A stretch of DNA of 64,000 nt from CALKWS01 sp051020515. GTDB lineage: Bacteria; Actinomycetota; Actinomycetes; Actinomycetales; Beutenbergiaceae. The notes below the pieces were generated by a model that was not told the origin of the DNA, did not search any database, and saw only the letters and a program-made list of their open reading frames with translations. The translations under genes were made by a program, and so were the position numbers. The stretch's first letter is position 1; each line of letters begins with the position of its first letter. Positions 1 to 9,476 of this stretch are shown here, piece after piece. The stretch lies in the NCBI RefSeq assembly GCF_051020515.1, contig NZ_CP194857.1:1-64000 (forward strand). Direction: 5' to 3'.

Positions 1-26
1 GGGGAGAAAATGGTGCGGAGGGTTCA

Positions 27-58
27 AACCCTTTCGCCCCCCGGTTCGGCAAAGGGTT
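27..58. other. Inverted repeat upstream of terminase (copy 1), possible packaging-site element
   Basis: AACCCTTT at 27-34 pairs with AAAGGGTT at 51-58. It lies between the HNH gene and the small terminase gene, where cos sites of related actinophages are found. A terminator is the alternative reading, but no T tract follows. Confidence 0.35.
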
Positions 59-89
59 CCCCAAGTTCTCACCTGATATTCGCCGGCTG

Positions 90-128
90 GGCGCGATGCC
101 CGCCGACCCCCGATGTTGGCGCGATGCC
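90..128. repeat. Direct repeat GGCGCGATGCC x2 before small terminase (copy 1)
   Basis: The 11-mer occurs at 90-100 and 118-128, a centre spacing of 28 bp, just ahead of the small terminase start at 147. Its position suggests a terminase binding site, which is inference only. Confidence 0.4.
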
Positions 129-146
129 AACTTGGAGTTGATCACC

Positions 147-688
147 ATGACCAGTGGAGGCAGGCGTAACAGGTCCGGCCCGAAGGCGGACGAGGAGTCT
201 GGCCGTTCTGACCGCCGTGGCTACTCGTTGACGGCGTTGCCGGCCGAGGGTTACGACGGTGCGGCGCCGGAGTTTCCGTTGATGCCTCGGCGCGTGCTGC
301 GCTGGGAGCACGAGGACAAGCGCAGGTTCCAGGTTGTCGATGACGAGATGACGGCACTCGTCGCTGACCGCGAGCAGGCGCTGTGGGAGTGGGCGTGGTC
401 CACGCCGCAGGCGTGCGCCTGGTCGATGCCCTCTGAGATGTGGCGGATTCACACGATTGCGATGTGGGTGCGCACGTTCGTGATCTGCGAGAGTGACGAG
501 CCACGGCTGCTGACAAGTCGTCCCTGCACCGGTTCGCTGATCAGATCGGGATGACGACGGCTGGCCTGGCTGAGATGGGCTGGAAAGTCGCCACCGATGA
601 GGTTGCCGAGCGTGCCGCCGAGAAGCCGGAGGAGGGTAAGCCGCGCCAGTCGTCTCGTGACCGGATGAAGGTTGTTCCCGGTGGCTGA
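147..688 (+). pseudogene. Terminase small subunit (copy 1), one-base frameshift
   Basis: The product should recognise phage DNA and hand it to the large subunit. The ATG at 147 follows GGAG. The protein starts with a basic Gly/Arg-rich tail, then a helical region (LWEWAWSTPQACAWSMP) and an acidic Glu-rich end, as in actinophage small terminases placed just before the large subunit. A base missing near 502 (GACGAGCC here, GACGAGGCC in copy 2) shifts the frame. Copy 2 supplies the rest of the protein to KVVPGG. The full product would be about 180 residues. The stop overlaps the large terminase start. Confidence 0.7.
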
Positions 689-2304
689 CGAGTGGGTGGT
701 GGACTTCCCGAGCCTTGGTTTTTTGTGCGCGGACTGGATCGAGGCGCACTGCAAGGTCGCTGATGGCTGGTCCATGGGCGACCCGTTCATTCACGACGGC
801 TGGCAGTTGTGGTGCACGGTCAACTTCTACCGGGTGAAGCGGGATGCGAAGTTCACCCCTTCCCGACCGGCTGGTGCGCCGATGTTCGCCAACCGGCGCG
901 GGCTGGTGGTTGGTCCGCAGAAGACGGGTAAGTCGCCGTGGGGTGCGTCGATCACCGCGTTTGAGGCTGTCGGGCCGTGCATCTTCGCCGGCTGGGCTGA
1001 GGGTGGCGAGGTTTACCGGTGTGAGGACCACGGGTGCTCGTGCGGCTGGTCCTACGTGTATGAGCCGGGCGAGCCGATGGGTATTCCGCGGCCGATGTCC
1101 ACGATCCAGTTGCTTGCCACGGCTGAGGATCAGACCGATAACGTCTACCGCCCGTTGCAGGAGATGATCCGACGCGGCCCGCTCAGTGAGCAGATGAAGG
1201 TCCGTGAAGGGTTCATCCGGACACCGAACAACGGGCGGATCGACCCGATTACATCTGCCCCGAACAGCAAGTTGGGTAACCCGATCCACTTCGCCTTGGC
1301 GGATGAGTCCGGGCTGTACGTGGGCAAGTTGCTGAAGGTGTGGCAGACGATGCGCCGCGGGTTGGCGGGCATGGGTGGCCGCGGGCTGGAGATCACGAAC
1401 CCCTGGGACCCGATGGACAACAGCGCCGCGCAGCAGACCTACCAGTCACGGGCCAGGGACATCTTCCGGTTCTACCGCAAGCCGCCGAACGGTCTGGACT
1501 TCACACTGAAGCGCGACCGGCGCAAGATCCTGGCCTACGTGTACGAGGGTTCGCCGTGGGCGGACCTGAACGCGATCGAGGCCGAGGCGGCGGAGATCAT
1601 CACGACGGACCCGGCACAGGCGCAGCGGTTCTACGGGAACATGCTGGTGCAGGGCTTGGGTTCGTACATGCCCGAGGCGCTGTGGGATGAGACCACGGCT
1701 CCGCAGTCGGTGCCGGATGGCACGCCGGTGGCGATGGGGTTCGACGGCTCTCGGTCGGGCGACTGGACGGCGCTGCGGTTGGAGACTCGCGACGGGTACC
1801 GGTTCACCCCGACCTACGGGCCGGATGCGCGGCCGGCGTTCTGGAATCCGGATGAGTGGGACGGGCGCATCCCTCGGGGTGAGGTGAACGCTGCGGTGGC
1901 GGAGATGTTCGCTCGGTTCAAGGTGGGCCGGTTCTACGTGGACCCCCGTCACTGGGAGACGCAGGCCGATGAGTGGGCGCTGGCACACGGCACACGGTGA
2001 TGACGTGGTGGCGTTGTGGCACACGAACTCCCCGCCCCGCATGTTCGATGCGCTGTCCCGGTTCCTGGAGGACACCGCCGAAGGGCTGACCACGCACGAC
2101 GGCGACGAGACCGCTAAGACTCACGCGCTGAACGCCCGGAAGGTCGCCAAGCCGGGCGATAAGTACATGCTCGGCAAGCCATCTGAGCATCAGAAGATCG
2201 ACATTCTCATGGCCGACATCTTGGCTCACGAAGCCGCATCCGACATGCGCGCCCTGGGCTGGGCGGTTGACACCGGACCCAAGTACCTCAGGCTGCCCCG
2301 CTGA
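681..2304 (+). pseudogene. Terminase large subunit (copy 1), 7-base duplication near the 3' end
   Basis: This is the packaging motor ATPase and nuclease. The GTG at 681 overlaps the small-subunit stop and sits 9 bases after GAAGG. A Walker A motif (GPQKTGKS) lies near residue 80 and a Walker B (FALADES) near residue 210. The nuclease half begins at GFDGSRSGDWTAL, whose Asp is a probable metal ligand. The intact length would be 538 residues. A duplicated CACACGG near 1984-1996 shifts the frame and stops it at 2000. Copy 2 is correct at this point, ending PKYLRLPR. Confidence 0.9.
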
Positions 2305-2327
2305 CCCACTGAATGGAGGGAACCCGC

Positions 2328-3839
2328 ATGCTGACACCCTCCGAGATTCAGATAGTGGAGCAGTTGAAGGCGGAACTGGACGCCCGGTACTGGGAGGATG
2401 AGCGGCATTACCGGTATTACAGGTTGCGGCAGACGTTGGAGCACCTGGGGATGGCGATCCCGCCGAACATGCGCCGGTTCACGGTGTTCGCGAACTGGCC
2501 TCGGGTGGTGGTTCGGACCATTGCGGGCCGGCAGAAGGTGCGGGCGCTCATCCTTCCTGGGGAAGAACAGGCGGACCCCCGGTTGCGGGCGATCTGGGAC
2601 GCGTCGAACCTGACGGCGCACACTAAGATGTTCCGGCGCGATGCGCTGATCTCGGGGCGTGCCTACATGTCGGTGGGCGCCAACGAACACAACCCTGAGT
2701 TGCCGCTGGTGCGCGTGGAGTCCCCCCGCGAGATGGAAGCGTTGGTGGACACCCGCACCGAGACGATGACGGCCGCGGCCCGGTTCTTCGGCAAGGACGC
2801 GTTTGGCATGGGGCCGACGAACGTCACGCTGTATCTGCCGGAAGAGACGATCTGGATCGAGAAAGACGAGAGTGGCAAGTGGCGCGAGCAGGACCGCGAC
2901 TCCCACGGCCTCGGTTCCGTGCCCGTGGTGATGCACCTCAACGAGCGACTGTCCGGTGCGGGGTTTGAGGGCGAGTCGGAACTGACCGACGTTATTGACC
3001 TAACCGATGCGGTGGCCCGGTCGCTCACGAACCTACAGTTCGCCCAGGAGGGCCACGGTGTGCCTGGCAAGTGGGCCACCGGTGTGCAGTCCGGTGACTT
3101 CGTTGATGAGAACGGCAAGCCGATCTCGATGTTCGAGGCGTACTACGACGTCATCAACATGCTCACCGACAAGGACGCCAAGTGGGGACAGTTCCGGGCC
3201 GCGGACTTGAAGAACTTCGAGACCGCACTGAACATCTACGGCGGCCAAGCGGCCCTGTCCTACGGGTTCCCAGCGCGCTACTTCGGCATCAACACCACCA
3301 ACCCGCCCGCCGAAGGCACGGTCCGCGCTGACGAGATCGAGTTGATCAACGGCGTGGAGGATAAGAACGAAGCGGAGGGAATGGTGCTCGGTTGGATCGG
3401 CGCCTTAGCCCTGCGGTTCGCCACCGGTGAGTGGGTCGAAGGTAACCGGGTGCGGGTTGACTACTTCGACCCCGGCACCCCGACGATCGCCCAGCGGGTG
3501 GATGCGCTAGCAAAACTGCGCGCCACCCGGGACATCTCCCGCGAAGGCATGTGGGACGAGATGGGCTGGACCGAACCCAGGAAGGCTAAGGAGCGGCAGT
3601 ACCTGGCCGAGGAAATCGCCCAGGAGTCCGCCGTAGACCTATCCTTCCTGAACCGCGGCGAGGACACAGGGGCCGTGTCTGCGCTGGACCCGGATGAGGT
3701 CAAGAAGCGCGCCGATGCGATGGCCGCCCTGTATCGTGCCGGCGTTGAGCCAGAGGACGCCGCGCAGCAGGCGGGGTTGGCGGGCATCCGGTTCCGCCCG
3801 GGCGTGCAGCCGATCACGATTCGCCGCGATAGCGAGTAG
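2328..3839 (+). CDS. Portal protein (copy 1)
   Basis: It forms the dodecameric ring through which DNA enters the capsid and to which the tail joins. The ATG at 2328 is chosen because GGAGGG lies just upstream; an in-frame ATG at 2313 lacks a site. The 503 residues have the usual SPP1/HK97-type features: an N-terminal helix region, a WPRVVVRTIAGRQKV segment and an acidic C-terminal tail (DPDEVKKRADAMAALYRAG). Position after terminase and before the MuF-like gene supports the call. Copy 2 has one extra Asp (RADDEIEL). Confidence 0.88.
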   Translation: MLTPSEIQIVEQLKAELDARYWEDERHYRYYRLRQTLEHLGMAIPPNMRRFTVFANWPRVVVRTIAGRQKVRALILPGEEQADPRLRAIWDASNLTAHTKMFRRDALISGRAYMSVGANEHNPELPLVRVESPREMEALVDTRTETMTAAARFFGKDAFGMGPTNVTLYLPEETIWIEKDESGKWREQDRDSHGLGSVPVVMHLNERLSGAGFEGESELTDVIDLTDAVARSLTNLQFAQEGHGVPGKWATGVQSGDFVDENGKPISMFEAYYDVINMLTDKDAKWGQFRAADLKNFETALNIYGGQAALSYGFPARYFGINTTNPPAEGTVRADEIELINGVEDKNEAEGMVLGWIGALALRFATGEWVEGNRVRVDYFDPGTPTIAQRVDALAKLRATRDISREGMWDEMGWTEPRKAKERQYLAEEIAQESAVDLSFLNRGEDTGAVSALDPDEVKKRADAMAALYRAGVEPEDAAQQAGLAGIRFRPGVQPITIRRDSE

Positions 3840-3842
3840 TCC

Positions 3843-4824
3843 GTGCCGGCCCAGAATCTGCCGGCGCCCTACGCCGCTTACGTGCGAGAGCAGCGACGCA
3901 TGGCCCGCGGCGCGGTCGCCGAGGTGCGCAGGCAGTGGCGGCGCACGGGGGACGACTTCGACGCGTCGTGGGAGTCCGTGGGGACGGCGATCCTGACCAC
4001 CACTGGCGCCCACGCAGCATCAGGTGGCCGAGTTGGCTGGGGAGTTCATCCCGGACTACATGGACCAGGCGTTCACCCGGCCACCACCGGCGCCGGTTGG
4101 CAGGGTCAACCCGAACTCGCTGGTCGGTGTGGCTGGGGACGGGCGCACCGCCGAGGGGCTGATGTATGGGGCGGTGACTCGCACCAAGAGCGCAGTTGGG
4201 TCCGGATTGACGCCGCAGCAGGCCAGGGCCGCTGGGTTGGCGTGGATCACCATGGCGACCACAACGCTGCTCGCTGACACCATCAGAGCCGGCGAAGTTG
4301 TCGGCGGAGCAACCCGCGGTGGGATCTCGTTCGTCCGGGCGATCCAACCCGGGGCATGCGCCAGGTGCGCGATCCTCGCCGGCCGCACCTACTCATCACG
4401 GCAAGCATTCGAGCGCCACCCCGGCTGCCTGTGCACTCACCTGCCAGTGAGTCCCGACATGTCCGACCTGGCGGCGAAAGCGGAAGGGTATGCGGTCAGC
4501 CCCGAAGAGTACTTCGAGGAACTGTCCGAGGCCGAGCAAGAGCGTATCTTCACCAAGGCCGGGGCCGAGGCGATCCGCAACGGCGCCGACCCCACACAGG
4601 TTGTGAACGCACGCCGCGGGATGAGCCGGGCGCAGTCTGGGCGGCTGACCCGTGACGCACGCGGCACGTACACCACAGCGGAAGGTGCGACCCGGCGCGG
4701 CATGTATGGCCGCCGATCCGGTGGCGCACCCCGACTGATGCCCGAGTCCATTGTCGAGATCGCCGACGGCAACGTGGACCGGATGCAGGACTTGCTGCGC
4801 CAGTACGGCTACATCTGGCGCTGA
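3843..4824 (+). pseudogene. MuF-like minor capsid protein (copy 1), +1 frameshift
   Basis: A minor head protein packed in the procapsid beside the portal. The GTG at 3843 starts 3 bases after the portal stop. The key segment is CARCAILAGRTYSS followed by HPGCLCTHLPV, a cysteine/histidine cluster seen in MuF-type head morphogenesis proteins. The full length is about 326 residues. An extra C near 4010 (GGCGCCCACG against GGCGCCACG) breaks the frame here; copy 2 breaks elsewhere, so the intact protein must be read by combining both. Confidence 0.75.
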
Positions 4825-4885
4825 CACACAGACTCCCAGTGGCGCGAGGTCGCTGGGTTATGACTCCGAGAGGGAGATCGCCACC

Positions 4886-5506
4886 ATGCACAACCTACGT
4901 TCGCTCACCCCGGCCACCTCCGGGTGGACGCCACAGCCCAGGCAACAACAGGCGCAGCAAACCACCCCGAAGCCCACCGAGCCCCCGAAGCCCGAAGGCG
5001 AGCCGGATGAACCTGAGCCTCACGCGGACGCGACTGACAACGGGTTCAAGTCCGAACATTCCAAGCAGTCCGTGTTGTCCGACCTGGCCAAAGAGCGCAC
5101 TGAGCGGCAGCAGTTGAAGGCTGAGCTCGACGCGTTCAAGTCCTCCGTTGCTGAGGCGTTCGGCGTGAAGCCCGAACCTGCTGACGACGGAAAAGACCTC
5201 TTGTCTGAGTTGCAGGATCAAGTTGCGACAATGCGGCACGAGTCCGCGCTGTTGCGGCTGGCGAACCAGCACAAGATCACCGACGAGCAAGACCTCGAAC
5301 TTCTTGGCACCGCGAAGGATGCCGAGGCGATGGAAGTCCTAGCCAAGCGACTCGCTCCCAGCGAGGACGGTGGCCAGGGTTCGGGCATTCCGAAGCCGGA
5401 TCTCACCCAAGGCGCCCGGGGCGAACCCGTCCGCGCCGAGGCGCTGCCCGGCGTTCCCCGCATGGCCCAGGCGTTCGATGACGCCATGAGCAACACCCGT
5501 AAGTAA
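4886..5506 (+). CDS. Capsid scaffolding protein (copy 1)
   Basis: It probably guides capsid shell assembly and then leaves. The ATG at 4886 follows GGGAG. The 206 residues comprise a Pro/Glu-rich disordered N-terminus (about 1-60), a charged coiled-coil region (KERTERQQLKAELDAFKSS and after) and a short basic C-terminus. This composition and the place directly before the major capsid gene are typical of scaffolds; no catalytic motif is seen. Confidence 0.8.
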   Translation: MHNLRSLTPATSGWTPQPRQQQAQQTTPKPTEPPKPEGEPDEPEPHADATDNGFKSEHSKQSVLSDLAKERTERQQLKAELDAFKSSVAEAFGVKPEPADDGKDLLSELQDQVATMRHESALLRLANQHKITDEQDLELLGTAKDAEAMEVLAKRLAPSEDGGQGSGIPKPDLTQGARGEPVRAEALPGVPRMAQAFDDAMSNTRK

Positions 5507-5556
5507 CCGCCGACCCATCCGGGGCGGCACCAACAATGAAAGGAGTGTGATCGGCC

Positions 5557-6468
5557 ATGGCCGTCACCCTCGCACAGGCAGCCGCCCTGGAGACGTCTCC
5601 CGTCCGCCGGGGCGCGCTGGAAACTGCTGTAGAAGTGTCCCAGGTGTGGGACCGCTTGCCCTTCGAGAACATCGAGGGCAACGCCTACGCCTACGACAAG
5701 GACAAGGTGCTCCCGGGCACCGCGTTCCGTACCGTCAACGAGGCGTACGTGGAGTCCACCGGCGTGATCAACCAGGACACCGAGCGTCTGGTGATCCTCG
5801 GTGGCGACGCCGACGTGGATCAATTTATCGAGAAGACCATGCAGTCCTCGCGAGGGGTACTCATGGCCGATCAAGTCCGCATGAAACTGGAGTCCGCGCA
5901 GGCCACCTACGTGGACACCATGTTCAACGGAGACGTTGAGGTTGACCCGAAGTCGTTCGATGGATTGCGCAAGCGACTCATCGGCGGGCAGGTCATCGAC
6001 TCCGTCGCGCCTGCCACCGAAGAGGCGTTCCTAGACGAACTGGATGCCCTGTTCGGCCAGGTCACCGGCGGTGCTCCCGATGTGGTCTACGGCCCTGGCA
6101 CGATCATCTCGCGCCTGAAGTCGCTGGGCCGGAAGGTTGGCGGTGCGGAGTACATCAACTCCGAGATCACGGGCAAGCGGGAGTTCACCTGGAACGGTGT
6201 GCCGTTCATCGATCCGGGCGAGCACTGGTCTGGTCGCGCCATCCTCGGCGTTGATCCGACCAACGGCGGCGACTTGTACGCCGTGAAGTTCGCTTCGGGC
6301 ATCGGCGTGTCCGGCGTCCTGGGTATCACCAACGGTGGGCTCCAGGCGTACTACCTGGGTGAACTCGACGAGAAGCCCGCAGTGCGCACCCGAATCGACT
6401 TCTACACCGGGTTCGTTGTCCAGGGCGGTAAGGCCGCCGCACGCCTGCGCGGCGTGACCACCAACTGA
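5557..6468 (+). CDS. Major capsid protein (copy 1)
   Basis: The shell subunit, expected HK97 fold. A strong site (GAAAGGAG) precedes the ATG at 5557. The protein has 303 residues and starts MAVTLAQAAAL without an obvious prodomain. It contains an extended-loop-like segment (LPFENIEGNAYAYDKDK) and a helix-rich P-domain region, and ends in a beta-rich part with GGKAAARLRGVTTN. It is identical in copy 2. Position after the scaffold supports the call. Confidence 0.88.
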   Translation: MAVTLAQAAALETSPVRRGALETAVEVSQVWDRLPFENIEGNAYAYDKDKVLPGTAFRTVNEAYVESTGVINQDTERLVILGGDADVDQFIEKTMQSSRGVLMADQVRMKLESAQATYVDTMFNGDVEVDPKSFDGLRKRLIGGQVIDSVAPATEEAFLDELDALFGQVTGGAPDVVYGPGTIISRLKSLGRKVGGAEYINSEITGKREFTWNGVPFIDPGEHWSGRAILGVDPTNGGDLYAVKFASGIGVSGVLGITNGGLQAYYLGELDEKPAVRTRIDFYTGFVVQGGKAAARLRGVTTN

Positions 6469-6485
6469 GAACGGGAGGGGTAACC

Positions 6486-6812
6486 ATGGCACGCACCAAA
6501 GCGCCCCAGACCACGCGGCTGTCGAACGATGTGACCAAGCCGCAGCCCACCGACCCCGGGGACGCCCCGGCGGACACCTACGACCCGAAGGAACGCGCAT
6601 CCAGTGCGCGCCCAGACAAGGCCGCAGCGGCCGCGGATGGGCACCAGACGGTCAACGCGGTGGTGAAGTCCGGCGAAGTGCCGGACAACACCCCGACCGG
6701 GACGCGTTCGGAGACTTACGAGCGCGTCGGCCCGGACGGCACCACCGTCTACGTGACGCACAACTACGACACCGGCGAGACCGCGGTGTCCGACACGCCC
6801 CCCGCGGGCTGA
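6486..6812 (+). CDS. Small head-region protein, function unknown (copy 1)
   Basis: It encodes 108 residues, rich in Pro, Asp, Thr and Ala in the first two thirds and probably disordered, with a short ordered-looking end (ETYERVGPDGTTVYVTHNYD). It has a good GGGAGGGG site. Placement between capsid and connector suggests a capsid decoration or head-tail accessory protein, but no family is recognised. Residue 8 is Gln here and Lys in copy 2, one of the few substitutions between the copies. Confidence 0.7.
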   Translation: MARTKAPQTTRLSNDVTKPQPTDPGDAPADTYDPKERASSARPDKAAAAADGHQTVNAVVKSGEVPDNTPTGTRSETYERVGPDGTTVYVTHNYDTGETAVSDTPPAG

Positions 6813-6832
6813 GTAGAGGGGGTGGGGCGGTC

Positions 6833-7235
6833 ATGTCTTTCGCGAATCTAACCGACGTTGCGGACCGACTTGGCCGCCCCATCACCGACCCTGACGAGAT
6901 CAAGCAAGTCAACGCCTGGATCGGTGACGTTGAGGCGATCATCCGATCCCGCATCCCCGACCTTGACGAGCGGATCGCGGCCGGCGCTCCCACGGTTGAG
7001 ATCGTCGCCCATGGTCACCACGAACGCCGTGGTGCGCAAGGCGCTCAACCCGACCGGCAAGCAGAACGAACGGATCGACGACTACTCCTACGGGCTGACC
7101 GAGGACGCCGCCCGCGGCGACCTGTTCCTTACCGAGTCCGAGTGGGGGATGCTGCTGCCCCACGCCGGCGCTGGCGGGTTCTCCACCCGCCCAGGCTTCG
7201 AGCCTGACCGGAGGACGCTGTGGCCTCGTCGGTGA
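6833..7235 (+). pseudogene. Head-tail connector (gp6/gp15-like) (copy 1), +1 frameshift
   Basis: A ring protein under the portal. The start MSFANLTDVADRLGRP and the run of helices (IKQVNAWIGDVEAIIRSRIP) match the short helical connectors of HK97-like phages. An extra C near 7011 (GCCCATGG against GCCATGG) breaks this copy. Copy 2 gives the intact 133 residues. The 3' end overlaps the next start by 16 bases. Confidence 0.75.
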
Positions 7236-7672
7236 GCGCGGCCCTGTACTCGGGCCGGATCGCGGCCGAGCGGCTGATGACCGACCAGTGTGTGATCCGC
7301 CGGCCCACCGGGAACATGGTCACGGACCCGGAGACGTTCGAGGACGTGCCGGAACTGATCGTGATCTACGACCCGCGACAAGGCCCGCATTTCGGTAAAT
7401 GCAAAGTTCAGAGTCACGAAGCCTTTGAACAGGAACGCGAATCCGCAGGACTTACCCAAATCATAAACCGGGTGAGAGTCGATATCCCAGTAGGTGTAGC
7501 GCGGATAATGCCGGAAGACGTAATCACCATTCTGGACAGCATTGACCCTTTGCTTATCGGGCAGAGTTACCGGGTTACGGTTGAGGCACCCTACGCTACA
7601 CACAAGACCGCATATCGAATCGCGGTGGAACTGAACGTGGGACTAGAGGTTCCACCGTTTAACCCGAATTAG
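7220..7672 (+). CDS. DUF6093-like head closure protein (copy 1)
   Basis: It encodes 150 residues from GTG 7220. The start (AERLMTDQCVIRRPTG) and overall layout resemble the DUF6093 proteins found after the connector in actinophages, which are likely head-completion proteins. The first third has the window's usual GC-rich codons. From about 7385 codon use becomes markedly A/T-richer (for example GGTAAATGCAAAGTT) and stays so into the HNH gene that follows, suggesting a recombined 3' half. Identical in copy 2. Confidence 0.65.
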   Translation: MASSVSAALYSGRIAAERLMTDQCVIRRPTGNMVTDPETFEDVPELIVIYDPRQGPHFGKCKVQSHEAFEQERESAGLTQIINRVRVDIPVGVARIMPEDVITILDSIDPLLIGQSYRVTVEAPYATHKTAYRIAVELNVGLEVPPFNPN

Positions 7673-7693
7673 CGGTAGAATTACAGAAAGAAG

Positions 7694-7725
7694 CGGCCCC
7701 CGGGAGTTCGCACCTCCCGAGGGCC
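7694..7725 (+). terminator. Hairpin between DUF6093-like and HNH genes (copy 1)
   Basis: GGCCCCCGGGAG pairs with CTCCCGAGGGCC with one mismatch around a 6-7 base loop. No T tract follows, so it may be an attenuator, an mRNA-stabilising hairpin or part of the HNH cassette boundary. Confidence 0.45.
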
Positions 7726-7730
7726 TACCG

Positions 7731-7829
7731 ACTACCTGGCAAGAGGTAACCGGCATGGCTGACACTACCCGTACCTGCAAGTCCTGTGGCGACACGAAGC
7801 CGCTCACTGAGTACTACCTGGCAAGAGGT
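7731..7829. repeat. 17-bp direct repeat at HNH gene 5' end (copy 1)
   Basis: ACTACCTGGCAAGAGGT occurs at 7731-7747, before the start codon, and again at 7813-7829 inside the gene. In copy 2 the second unit has lost one C, and that is what breaks the gene there. Confidence 0.8.
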
Positions 7830-8402
7830 CGCCCCCGCGGCTCATGCAAGGACTGCGTGCGAGCCAGGGTTAGGGCCAACTATCACGCCAACCGCGAGGC
7901 GCGGCGAGCGAAGGGCCTGGAGTACCGGAATGCGAACCGGGAGGCGTTGCGCGCAGCGGCCCGAGAATGGTACCGCCAGAACAAAGAGAAGAGCAGGCTT
8001 AACGCCTTGCGGTGGTCTCGCGAGAATCCAGAGTACTACCGCGAATACAACAGGCGCTGGTATCAGGAAAACCGTGAGTCCCGGATTCAGCAGATAGCCG
8101 CCTACCACGCTGAGAACTACGAAGCGCGCTTACGCTGGAACCGGGAGCACTTGTCTCGGCGCAGGGCGCGAATGGCTGGCGTTCAGGTCATTCCCTTTTC
8201 GCCCGAACAACTCGTGGCCCGGATTGCCTTCTATGGCGGGGTCTGTTGGATCTGCCGCGAGGTTCCGTATGAGGAATTGGATCACGTCAAGCCGGTGAAG
8301 GCTGGTGGGCCGCATATGCTGGCGAACCTTCGCCCGGCATGTCGTAGTTGCAATGCATCCAAGAACGCTTCGTGGCCGTTCGTTGCCCCTGGGCCTAGTT
8401 AG
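7755..8402 (+). CDS. HNH endonuclease, free-standing homing type (copy 1)
   Basis: A probable site-specific DNA-cutting homing enzyme, 215 residues. An N-terminal zinc ribbon (CKSCGDTKPL...CKDC) is followed by a long Arg/Asn-rich helical spacer with repeated YHANREA/YRNANREA-like units. The HNH core is CWICREVPYEELDHVKPVKAGG...CRSCNASK, with the DH pair, the N and four Cys. It interrupts the head-completion operon and shares the A/T-richer codon use of the DNA just upstream. Confidence 0.85.
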   Translation: MADTTRTCKSCGDTKPLTEYYLARGRPRGSCKDCVRARVRANYHANREARRAKGLEYRNANREALRAAAREWYRQNKEKSRLNALRWSRENPEYYREYNRRWYQENRESRIQQIAAYHAENYEARLRWNREHLSRRRARMAGVQVIPFSPEQLVARIAFYGGVCWICREVPYEELDHVKPVKAGGPHMLANLRPACRSCNASKNASWPFVAPGPS

Positions 8403-8413
8403 GAGGTGCCGCC

Positions 8414-8817
8414 GTGGGACGGGTGACCATTGACGCTTCTGAGGTGCGCGCCCTGGCTGAGGACATGCGCCGGATCGACTCGCGGTTGTCGCGGCATGTG
8501 CGGCCGGTGGTGGAGCGCGCGCGGGGCGGTGCAGATCAAGAACGACCTGCAAGCGGAGATGCGTAAGTCTCGGCACTTCGCCCCGGTGGCTCGCGGGATC
8601 TCGTATGACATGCGGTCCCCTGGTGGGGCGTATGAGGCTGAGATCGGCCCAGAGAAGGGCTCCCCTGGCTCGCTCGCCAATATCGCATATTTCGGGGATT
8701 CCCTCGGAGCCGGGACGGTGGAAGACCCAACAGCCGCGTTGGAGCGTGAGGCGCCGAAGTTCGCCGATGCGTTGGCTGACCTCGCGGCAGAGTTGGCGCT
8801 TGGCCCATGATGGCGCA
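8414..8817 (+). pseudogene. HK97 gp10-like tail completion protein (copy 1), 4-base insertion
   Basis: It should join the tail to the head connector. The GTG at 8414 follows GGAGG. The layout (VTIDASEVRALAEDMRRI, a basic middle, LANIAYFGDSLGAGTV) resembles gp10-type neck proteins. Four extra bases in a GCGC run near 8519 break the frame; copy 2 is intact with 130 residues. Confidence 0.7.
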
Positions 8818-9236
8818 CCTGAACGCGATGAAGGCTCTCATTGAGTCTGAGCGTGGGTTCACCGTATACATCATTTCGGTGCCGAAGCCGAACAGTATTC
8901 GGTACCCGTATGTGCTGATCTCGCCGGGCTACGGGCGGCCTGGTGAGCGGCCGTTGAATGAGCGGTTGGATTCCATCGACCATGACTTGCAGGTGCGGTC
9001 TGTGGGCACGTCTCCCGGCGTCTGCGCTGGGGCTGTTGGGTGCGGTGCGTGAGGTGCTGTCACCTGGTCGTGGCCCGCGGCGTCTGGTGGTGCCTGACAG
9101 GAAGGCGACGGTCAAGTTTCTGCGGCATGAGATGACCGACCAGGACCGCGATGTGCGGGTGACTGCGACGGGTCAGCACCCGATCTTCGGTGTGGACGCT
9201 TTCCACTTGCTCTCCACCCCGCAACGGGCCGGCTGA
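8807..9236 (+). pseudogene. Tail terminator-like minor protein (copy 1), +1 frameshift
   Basis: This is the usual tail-terminator slot between the gp10-like gene and the tail tube. About 142 residues: an N-terminal helix (MMAHLNAMKALIESERGFTV), beta strands with IRYPYVLISPG, and a later FGVDAFHLL strand, in keeping with gpU-like folds. An extra C near 9013 breaks this copy. Confidence 0.65.
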
Positions 9237-9305
9237 GCCCTGTTTCTATCTGTCCCCTGTGCCGCCTGGCGCTGGGGTTCACCGAGATGCCCGAGGAGGG
9301 CTGAC

Positions 9306-9473
9306 ATGGCGCACACCACTGCGTATCGCAGCAGGGATGGCAAGAAGGTCCGCATCCCTGAGCACTGGCTCGGGCACAAGGTGCTCGGCCGTCCGTTCCG
9401 CAAGACCCCACCCACCAAGACGGTGGACACCCCGGCGGCTACCGGCGGGGCCGAGAAGAAGAAGGAGAACTGA
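9306..9473 (+). CDS. Small basic protein, 55 aa (copy 1)
   Basis: The ATG at 9306 has GAGGAGGG upstream. The basic peptide (RSRDGKKVRIPEHWLGHKV) ends in an Ala/Gly/Lys tail and stops 3 bases before the tail tube start. No family is recognised; related phages often have a short gene here. Residue 6 is Ala in this copy and Val in copy 2. Confidence 0.65.
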   Translation: MAHTTAYRSRDGKKVRIPEHWLGHKVLGRPFRKTPPTKTVDTPAATGGAEKKKEN

Positions 9474-9476
9474 CCG

